A model generated the notes under the pieces. It ran no database searches, was not told the DNA's origin, and worked only from the letters and a program-made list of their open reading frames with translations. A program made the translations under genes and the position numbers. Of a stretch of 5,486 bases of DNA, positions 1 to 4,268 are shown in pieces; within the stretch, counting starts at the first letter, position 1, and each line of letters begins with the position of its first letter. The stretch comes from Desulfobacterales bacterium (lineage in GTDB: Bacteria; Desulfobacterota; Desulfobacteria; Desulfobacterales; JAFDCJ01): assembly GCA_029932495.1 (NCBI GenBank), contig JAOZPY010000209.1:1-5486 (forward strand). Direction: 5' to 3'.

Positions 1-1
1 C

Positions 2-106
2 CAAACCGCTCGAACACCCGTCAGAGGCACCAGCCTGCTTTTAATCCTGATTGCGGCAGCTATCCTGTTGATCGCCGGGACGCGAATTCGCAAGGAAAAA
101 GGATAA
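2..106 (+). CDS. C-terminal fragment of a membrane protein (partial, 5' end outside window)
   Basis: The frame is open from the left edge and ends at a TAA at 104-106, giving the last 34 residues of a protein. The tail has a polar start, one strongly hydrophobic stretch of about 18 residues (SLLLILIAAAILLIAG), and a basic end (TRIRKEKG). This is the pattern of a final transmembrane helix with a short positively charged cytoplasmic end. It could be the last helix of a polytopic protein or a C-terminal anchor or sorting tail; no PEP or LPXTG motif is visible. The frame starting at position 1 is also open, to about 141, but it reads as a polar, unstructured sequence and is less convincing. The function cannot be told from this fragment. 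It ends 110 nt before the PqqD-like gene on the same strand. Confidence 0.55.
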   Translation, partial: QTARTPVRGTSLLLILIAAAILLIAGTRIRKEKG

Positions 107-172
107 CGCTCAAAGATAAGGGGAAAAGACAAATACAGAAATAATGTAACGTCGGAAAGCAGCCAGGATATG

Positions 173-201
173 TTGCAGTATTTGTTGGCCTGTGCTAAAG
201 T
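173..201 (+). promoter_or_regulatory. Possible sigma-70 promoter for the peptide cassette
   Basis: A TTGCAG -35-like hexamer (173-178) is followed after 17 nt by a TAAAGT -10-like hexamer (196-201). TG at 193-194 sits one base upstream of the latter, as in an extended -10. The matches to consensus are partial (3/6 and 4/6). Transcription would start near 208, giving a very short leader before the ATG at 217. The site lies in the only spacer upstream of the three-gene cassette, which makes it a reasonable place for the promoter. Confidence 0.3.
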
Positions 202-216
202 ATAAAATCAGGGTAC

Positions 217-552
217 ATGGAAAAACAGGTTTATAAAGCAACGCGTTGTTCGAATGCAAAAAAAACGATGGGATCATTGAACCGGCATTATCAGCGAAAT
301 GAAAACTTTGTTTTTCGCCAGATTGAAAACGAAACCATCCTGGTGCCCATCAGGGATAACGTCGGCGACATGGGCAGTATTTACAACCTGAATCCGACTG
401 GGGCCTTCATCTGGCAGCAGCTGGATGGCGAAAAACCCCTGGATGAAATCGCAATGATGCTAACCCGAAAATTTGAGGTGTCCTCCGAACAGGCCCAGGC
501 TGATCTGCGCGATTTTATCAACCAGCTGGAAGAAATCGACGCCGTTCAATAA
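217..552 (+). CDS. PqqD-family peptide chaperone (RiPP recognition element protein)
   Basis: This 111-residue protein matches the PqqD family pattern. An N-terminal beta-rich part (about residues 26-58, with ILVPIRDNVGDMGSIYNLN) is followed by the helical signature NPTGAFIWQQLDG (59-71), then EIAMML (77-82), F86 EV, and a final helix ending in LEEIDAV. PqqD-like domains are small winged-helix proteins that bind the leader of a precursor peptide and present it to a modifying enzyme. That role fits here because a small peptide gene follows 37 nt downstream. The family is usually about 90 residues. The first 17 residues, coded across a run of eight A's near 257-264, look like an extension, and M18 (268-270) is an alternative start. 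Upstream of 217 only AGGG (210-213) with a 3-nt gap is seen, and there is no ribosome binding site before M18. It could be the ScmD-type PqqD relative of SynChlorMet cassettes, but I cannot confirm that. Confidence 0.88.
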   Translation: MEKQVYKATRCSNAKKTMGSLNRHYQRNENFVFRQIENETILVPIRDNVGDMGSIYNLNPTGAFIWQQLDGEKPLDEIAMMLTRKFEVSSEQAQADLRDFINQLEEIDAVQ

Positions 553-589
553 ACAAACCAACGAACCAATCAGCAATCCAGAAGGCTTT

Positions 590-751
590 ATGGAAAACAA
601 AGAAAAGCAAAAATACGAAAAGCCCCGGGTAACGAAAATCAAACTGGATGCCCGGTGCGCCGTGCTGGGCTTCTGCAAGACCACCAGCAGCGTTGGCCCC
701 GGTGTTCCCAACTGTGCTACGGGCACCGCCTGCAACAGTCAGGGCTCTTAA
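590..751 (+). CDS. Cys-containing RiPP precursor peptide (putative)
   Basis: A 53-residue peptide starts at ATG 590, with AGAAGG (580-585) 4 nt upstream, and ends at TAA 749-751. The N-terminal part is highly charged (MENKEKQKYEKPRVTKIKLD) and ends at D20. From A21 onward the sequence has no Asp or Glu and is rich in Cys, Gly, Ser, Thr, Ala and Val. This is a classic leader/core division. Y9-x2-P12-x-V14 resembles the YxxPxL leader motif bound by RRE domains in lasso-peptide systems. The four cysteines (C23, C29, C42, C48) form two equal C-x5-C units separated by 12 residues, around a KTTSSVGPGVPN stretch. The last residue is Ser53. The gene sits between a PqqD-like protein and an HPr-kinase-like protein. 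I infer that it is a modified peptide, probably through its cysteines; the modification type is unknown. A lasso ring is unlikely because the core has no acidic residue. The reading frame also extends open upstream to 473, but that part overlaps the PqqD-like gene and lacks a start with a ribosome binding site. Confidence 0.78.
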   Translation: MENKEKQKYEKPRVTKIKLDARCAVLGFCKTTSSVGPGVPNCATGTACNSQGS

Positions 752-813
752 AACCGAAAGGACGTCCAGCGCGCACTGAACGTTCATCATCGAAAAAGCC
801 ATTGCCCCGCCCC

Positions 814-1665
814 ATGCCCAACACCCTTAGCATCAAAATCGCTGGCCTAACGATTTGTATTCAGGCGGACAGCCCGAACGATCTGCCAGCGGTACCAGCG
901 GCTTATCTGCCCTTTATGACGGATGGTAAAATAAGTATTCAGCTTCGCCTGCACCCCGGGCCACTTCATTTGCCCCGGTTGAAAACGATTTTTACCAGCC
1001 CGCCGATTTGGTCCCTTTCAAGGTACCATGACTTGTTCATTGTGAAGGTTTTTGAACAGCTGGATGTCCCTGGAAGCACCCTGACCTTTTCCCCTCAGCT
1101 GGAAAACGCTGATCTGTACTCCCAGGAGCCAGGCGCATCCGTGCCCAATCCTTTCGACGGTCCGCTCATGGAACTGTTGCTGATCCACTACCTGGCTCTG
1201 GGCAGGGGAGCGGTCATTCATTCCTGCGGTATCGAACGACACGGCGCCGGACTGCTGTTCGTGGGCGAATCCGGTGCCGGCAAAAGCACTCTGGCGCGGC
1301 TCTGGAACCAGAAGCCAGATGCCCGGGTGCTCAGCGACGACCGCACCATTGTACGTCGTAGGGGTAATAAATTCCAGATGTTCGGAACTCCCTGGCACGG
1401 TGAGGCTCGTTTCGGCACCCCGGCGGGCGTCCCCCTGGCCCACATTTTTTTTCTGCGCCAGCAAAAACGCAACAGGCTGCTAACGCTGGGAAAGGCTGAA
1501 GCCGTCCGCCGTCTGCTGACCTGTTGCTTTCCACCCTTCTGGAGCGTAGCGGGCATGGAATTTACCATGGACTTTTTCAATAAAATGGTAGACGCCACCC
1601 CCTGCCATGAGCTGCAGTTTTTACCGGATGGCAGCGTTACGGATATGATAAAAAGGGATTTTTGA
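814..1665 (+). CDS. HPr-kinase-like P-loop protein of a peptide-modification cassette
   Basis: This 283-residue protein has an N-terminal domain of about 110 residues with no recognised motif, then an HPr(Ser) kinase-type nucleotide-binding domain. GAVIHSCGI (132-140) leads into a Walker A motif GESGAGKST (151-159, K157). Next come VLSDDRTIV (172-180, D175/D176), the place of the HprK acidic pair, and FGTPWHGE (190-197), typical of HprK-related proteins in RiPP clusters. The canonical HPr kinase signature C-terminal to this is not evident. Relatives in lasso-peptide clusters phosphorylate the C-terminal Ser of the precursor, and ScmC of SynChlorMet cassettes is a similar protein. Phosphorylation of the neighbouring peptide is therefore possible, but it is inference. 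The frame is open upstream to 655, but that part overlaps the peptide gene, so ATG 814 is preferred. TTG 802 is an alternative. Neither has a clear ribosome binding site; AAAGGA at 757-762 is too far away. The gap to the peptide stop is 62 nt, consistent with one operon. Confidence 0.8.
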   Translation: MPNTLSIKIAGLTICIQADSPNDLPAVPAAYLPFMTDGKISIQLRLHPGPLHLPRLKTIFTSPPIWSLSRYHDLFIVKVFEQLDVPGSTLTFSPQLENADLYSQEPGASVPNPFDGPLMELLLIHYLALGRGAVIHSCGIERHGAGLLFVGESGAGKSTLARLWNQKPDARVLSDDRTIVRRRGNKFQMFGTPWHGEARFGTPAGVPLAHIFFLRQQKRNRLLTLGKAEAVRRLLTCCFPPFWSVAGMEFTMDFFNKMVDATPCHELQFLPDGSVTDMIKRDF

Positions 1666-1718
1666 CAATCTGGCAAGTATGGTATGGTGGCAAGGCTTAG
1701 ATTGCAAGGTCGCCGTTT

Positions 1719-2093
1719 TTATTTTCCATGCCCCGGGCGGGCAGCGGCCGCAGGGCTGGATTTGAGCATTTTCGAACGGCCTTCAAATAACGCGCCCTCC
1801 TTGATGTCGATGGACTGGGCAGTGCAGTCTCCAAACAGCTTTCCCGTGGGCTGGATCTCCAGTTGCTTGCGGGCCAGGACATTGCCCCGGACCTCTCCCT
1901 GAATGACCACATTGTTGGCCTCGACGTCGGCTTCCACAACACCGCTGTTGCCGATGAAAACGTCTCCGTTTAACTTGATGGCACCTTTGAAGCGGCCTTC
2001 AACGTGAAAATTCTCCTCTCCGCGAATCTCACCTTCTATTTTGACGTTCTTGCTTAACAACGATGTTGAATCGGCAGATTTTCCAGTTGACAT
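1719..2093 (-). CDS. Bactofilin (second gene of a bactofilin pair)
   Basis: This 124-residue protein is a bactofilin (DUF583 family), a small cytoskeletal protein that forms a right-handed beta-helix and polymerises without nucleotide. The core spans about residues 12-110, with the regular repeating strand/turn pattern seen in VKIEGEIRGEENFHVEGRF, LNGDVFIG and VEANNVVIQGEVRGNV. The C-terminal tail (111-124, Ala/Pro/Gly rich) is short. The start at 2093 is supported by TAAGGAG 8 nt upstream, which overlaps the stop codon of the preceding bactofilin gene. Bactofilins act in cell shape, stalk or appendage formation, or as membrane-associated scaffolds; which of these applies here is not visible. 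There is no obvious partner gene such as an M23 peptidase in the window. The gene ends 53 nt from the oppositely directed kinase-like gene. Confidence 0.93.
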   Translation of the reverse strand: MSTGKSADSTSLLSKNVKIEGEIRGEENFHVEGRFKGAIKLNGDVFIGNSGVVEADVEANNVVIQGEVRGNVLARKQLEIQPTGKLFGDCTAQSIDIKEGALFEGRSKMLKSSPAAAARPGHGK

Positions 2094-2101
2094 TGGGGTC
2101 G

Positions 2102-2108
2102 CTCCTTA
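2102..2108 (-). promoter_or_regulatory. Ribosome binding site overlapping the upstream stop codon
   Basis: On the minus strand TAAGGAG combines the stop TAA of the first bactofilin (2108-2106) with an AAGGAG Shine-Dalgarno sequence (2107-2102), 8 nt before the ATG of the second bactofilin. This arrangement implies that the two are cotranscribed and probably translationally coupled. Confidence 0.75.
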
Positions 2109-2612
2109 TTTTTTGTCGGCAGTGGTAAATGCGGATGTTGACGCTCGGGCCGTGGAAGGCGGGGTTTTGTCCCTTGACGGTGAGACGGTGGCAGGGGTTG
2201 TTTTGGCCGCCTCCGGTCGGTTGCCGCCGCTCATTTGCAGATCTCCATCAAAAACCGCGCCTTCCAGAACCGATATTTTGGGGGTGTGCATATGTCCTTT
2301 CACCCGTGCGGTGCTGTCCAGGTGGATCTTGTTGCGAGCGGTGACGGTGCCTTCCACGCGGCCGTTAACCGCTATTTCGTCCGCTTTGATATCTCCCTTG
2401 ATGTCAGCATTCTGGGCGATTTTCAACTGACCCTTTAAATCAAAATTACCCTCGAAAGCGCCCAGGATGATTAAATCACCATCGCCGGACACGCTTCCGG
2501 TGATGGTCATGTTTTTCCCGAAATAGGTGATGTCTTTGCGAGGGGCGGATGCTTTTGCCGGTGTTGCAGCCACCGGGGCTCCCGGAGTCTTTTTTTTGCC
2601 GAATAGCGCCAT
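2106..2612 (-). CDS. Bactofilin (first gene of a bactofilin pair)
   Basis: This is a 168-residue bactofilin with three parts. A basic N-terminal tail (MALFGKKKTP, then Ala/Pro-rich, 1-27) comes first. The beta-helical core follows (about 28-128, with ITYFGKNMTITGSVSGDGDLII, LKIAQNADIKGDIKADEIAVNG and LEGAVFDGDLQM). The last 40 residues are Ser/Thr/Pro/Ala/Lys rich and look disordered. Bactofilins polymerise into filaments and commonly attach to the membrane through their N-terminal tail; the short hydrophobic and basic MALFGKKK would suit that. A GTG two codons upstream (2618-2616) is a possible start, but AAGGAG (2625-2620) is only 1 nt from it and 7 nt from the ATG at 2612, so the ATG is chosen. 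The gene heads a two-gene operon with the second bactofilin 12 nt downstream. The two proteins differ in length and tails, so they may copolymerise or play separate roles. Confidence 0.94.
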   Translation of the reverse strand: MALFGKKKTPGAPVAATPAKASAPRKDITYFGKNMTITGSVSGDGDLIILGAFEGNFDLKGQLKIAQNADIKGDIKADEIAVNGRVEGTVTARNKIHLDSTARVKGHMHTPKISVLEGAVFDGDLQMSGGNRPEAAKTTPATVSPSRDKTPPSTARASTSAFTTADKK

Positions 2613-2658
2613 TATCACACTCCTTTTTGCCGGATGGTTGAATTTAAGCTTGTTTTTA

Positions 2659-2687
2659 AATATATAGTAAAATAAACAAAAAGTAAA
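2659..2687 (-). promoter_or_regulatory. Likely sigma-70 promoter of the bactofilin operon
   Basis: On the minus strand a TTTACT -35 (2687-2682) and a TATATT -10 (2664-2659) are separated by exactly 17 nt in a very AT-rich stretch. The matches are 4/6 and 5/6. The predicted start near 2652 would give a leader of about 40 nt before the ATG at 2612, with a good ribosome binding site. Confidence 0.5.
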
Positions 2688-2824
2688 AAGTTTTATGCAG
2701 TTGAGATGAAACCCATGTTTGAAAAATCGTTGCCGCTTAATTCGATCGCCGAAACACCGAGAAATTCAATCAGCTGGCATTCGAACGTCAGGCAACACAC
2801 AACTGACCAAGTATCTTCGTTGCC

Positions 2825-3085
2825 ATGCAAATAAGTGTTGAATGCTATGCGGGTTATCGCGGGGAGGAAACCCCCCGGTGCCTGTTGATGACCACTTACA
2901 AAGTCGAGGTCAAAGAAGTGCTGGATCGCTGGCTGTCACCGGACCATCGCTATTTCAAGCTCCGGGGAGACGACGATGCGACTTACATTGTCCGGAACGA
3001 CACCGCCACGTGGCAATGGGAGCTGGTGTTTTACCAGGCTGCTGGAGATTTTTCCGGAATCAGCTCTGAACGCGGAGAAAGTTAA
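2825..3085 (+). CDS. Small conserved protein of unknown function
   Basis: This 86-residue protein has no signal peptide or membrane segment. I recognise the pattern MQISVECYAGYRGEETPR, then VKEVLDRWLSPDHRYFKLRGDDDATYIVRND (residues about 29-59) and WELVFY, as that of a widespread conserved hypothetical protein, common in Deltaproteobacteria and their relatives. No function is known to me. It appears to be a small beta-rich cytoplasmic domain. The start at 2825 is set by the conserved N-terminus; there is no clear Shine-Dalgarno sequence. M22 (2888) is an alternative start but would remove the conserved part. After the usual end of the family the protein has about 16 extra polar residues. Its stop is 2 nt before the start of the hydrolase gene, and GGAG at 3074-3077 inside it serves as that gene's ribosome binding site, so the two are probably coupled. 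Confidence 0.8.
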   Translation: MQISVECYAGYRGEETPRCLLMTTYKVEVKEVLDRWLSPDHRYFKLRGDDDATYIVRNDTATWQWELVFYQAAGDFSGISSERGES

Positions 3086-3087
3086 GC

Positions 3088-4062
3088 ATGTATGCCGATG
3101 ATGTGTTTCGACCCGCCTGGTATTTGCGCAATGCGCATGTTCAAACCATTCTGGCCAGCAGCCATTTTCGTGCCTGGGGACAAAACCCGATGCGCGCAGC
3201 CGCGCGCCAGCTGGTTGTCACCACCCCCACGGGCGTCCGGCTGCAGGGTTTTTATTCTCCCCGGATAGATGGCACCCCCCGGGGCCTTGTGATCCTGCTG
3301 CACGGCTGGGAGGGCAGCGCCGATTCGACCTATATGCAGTGTACGGGAAAAACACTGTATAACCGCGGGTATGATATTTTCAGGCTCAATTTCAGAGATC
3401 ACGGAAACAGCCACCATTTAAACCCCGGCATCTTTTACGCCGTGTTGCTGGAGGAAGTGTTCCAGGCGATCCAGCAGATCGCCCGCCAGGCCGACCAACT
3501 GCCGGTTTTTCTGGCAGGCTTTTCACTGGGGGGCAATTTTGTGCTGCGCATTGTGCGTCAGACGGCTCAAATCCCCATCGCCAACCTGCGCCACGCCGTG
3601 GCTGTCAGCCCGGTGCTCAATCCGGCAAAATCCACTTTGCGGGCCGACCAGATTTTTTATATCCGTAAATATTTTCTGAAAAAATGGTGTCAATCCCTGG
3701 CTGTCAAGCAGCGTCTGTTTCCGGAGCTTTATGACTTCAGTGCGGTGATGTCCATGCGGTCCATGGAAGAGATGACCGATTATCTGCTGGAAAAATACAG
3801 CGATTACAGTTCGGCGGCGGAATATTTTTCCACCTATGCCCTTCTGGAAGATGCTATCAGCAGCCTGTCTGTACCGACCACGGTTATCACCGCAGCCGAT
3901 GACCCCCTGATTCCGGTGGAAGATTTTTACAATCTTCAGCTAAATGATCAAACACGCCTGTTCATTCACGATTCCGGCGGTCATAATGGTTTTATTGGTG
4001 GTATTAATCTTGAAAGCTGGTATGAACGGAAGCTGGGGAATCTGTTTGATTCGATGTCCTAA
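3088..4062 (+). CDS. YheT-type alpha/beta hydrolase (UPF0017/ABHD family)
   Basis: This 324-residue protein has the full set of alpha/beta hydrolase motifs. HGWEGS (72-77) forms the oxyanion region. GFSLGG (144-149) carries the nucleophile S146. AADDPLIP (269-276) supplies the acid (D271 or D272), and SGGHNGFI (296-303) supplies the histidine H299. The N-terminus FRPAWYLRNAHVQTI (7-21) is the typical lead-in of the YheT/ABHD1-3 group (COG0429), whose members are esterases or lipid hydrolases of mostly unknown substrate. The length matches the family (about 320-340). There is no signal peptide, so it is probably cytoplasmic or membrane associated. The start at 3088 is supported by GGAG (3074-3077), 10 nt upstream. 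It follows the small conserved protein with a 2-nt gap, which suggests an operon. All catalytic residues are present, so it should be active. The gene name yheT is not assigned because the physiological substrate is unclear. Confidence 0.92.
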   Translation: MYADDVFRPAWYLRNAHVQTILASSHFRAWGQNPMRAAARQLVVTTPTGVRLQGFYSPRIDGTPRGLVILLHGWEGSADSTYMQCTGKTLYNRGYDIFRLNFRDHGNSHHLNPGIFYAVLLEEVFQAIQQIARQADQLPVFLAGFSLGGNFVLRIVRQTAQIPIANLRHAVAVSPVLNPAKSTLRADQIFYIRKYFLKKWCQSLAVKQRLFPELYDFSAVMSMRSMEEMTDYLLEKYSDYSSAAEYFSTYALLEDAISSLSVPTTVITAADDPLIPVEDFYNLQLNDQTRLFIHDSGGHNGFIGGINLESWYERKLGNLFDSMS

Positions 4063-4128
4063 AATAGACGCTTTTTTTGTGGGTTTACCAATTCAATCCG
4101 CAGGAAACAGATTCAGCCGCCCACTTTT

Positions 4129-4146
4129 GAATATCGAATATCGAAT
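4129..4146 (+). repeat. Tandem heptamer repeat GAATATC (2.6 copies)
   Basis: GAATATC occurs at 4129-4135 and 4136-4142, followed by a partial copy GAAT at 4143-4146. It lies in the spacer between the hydrolase and the transporter. Its role is unknown; it could be a regulator site, part of a dispersed intergenic repeat, or chance in an AT-rich spacer. Confidence 0.6.
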
Positions 4147-4176
4147 GAAAACGGAGTGTTGAACATATGGAGGAAG

Positions 4177-4224
4177 ATGATGAATGACGATAAGGCAAAT
4201 GGCAACAGTTTCTGGCCGCTATAA
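4177..4224 (+). CDS. Possible tiny ORF upstream of the transporter (leader peptide candidate)
   Basis: GGAGG (4169-4173) stands before two consecutive ATGs (4177 and 4180), the second at the ideal 6-nt spacing. The frame encodes (M)MNDDKANGNSFWPL and stops at TAA 4222-4224, 44 nt before the transporter start. A second in-frame-to-itself start ATG 4167, with GGAG 10 nt upstream, encodes only MEEDDE. The strong Shine-Dalgarno sequence in an otherwise empty spacer suggests a translated leader peptide, or the remnant of the N-terminus of a lost small gene. No terminator-like hairpin was found after it to support attenuation. I do not recognise the sequence. Confidence 0.25.
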   Translation: MMNDDKANGNSFWPL

Positions 4225-4257
4225 AGCCGACCACTATCCTTGCACATTATCCTGACA

Positions 4258-4263
4258 GGGAGG
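4258..4263 (+). promoter_or_regulatory. Strong ribosome binding site of the transporter gene
   Basis: GGGAGG lies 5 nt before the ATG at 4269. It fixes the transporter start over downstream methionines M10 and M19. Confidence 0.75.
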
Positions 4264-4268
4264 CGAAA

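Noticed and set aside
473..589. Longer version of the peptide ORF starting at 473
   Set aside because: It overlaps the PqqD-like gene and has no ribosome binding site, while ATG 590 has a good one and gives a leader-like start.
518..802. Minus-strand ORF of 94 codons with a hydrophobic stretch
   Set aside because: It lies opposite the PqqD-like and peptide genes, and its composition is what the complement of those genes would give.
655..813. Long N-terminal extension of the kinase-like protein starting at 655
   Set aside because: It overlaps the peptide gene in another frame, its residues look like out-of-frame translation, and the family-like sequence begins at the ATG at 814.
1666..1718. 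Inverted repeat CAATCT (1666-1671) / AGATTG (1699-1704) between the convergent genes as a terminator
   Set aside because: The stem is only 6 bp plus two G-U pairs with a loop of about 23 nt or more, and no T run follows directly on either strand.
2706..2834. 42-codon plus-strand ORF in the spacer before the small conserved protein
   Set aside because: It has no clear ribosome binding site or recognisable sequence and overlaps the start of the next gene; probably chance. The rest of the 2619-2824 spacer shows only the bactofilin promoter.
4038..4078. GAATC-TGTTT-GATTC hairpin followed by a T7 run (4072-4078) as a terminator of the hydrolase gene
   Set aside because: The stem is short, lies inside the coding end, and is about 19 nt from the T run, so it does not form a normal intrinsic terminator.
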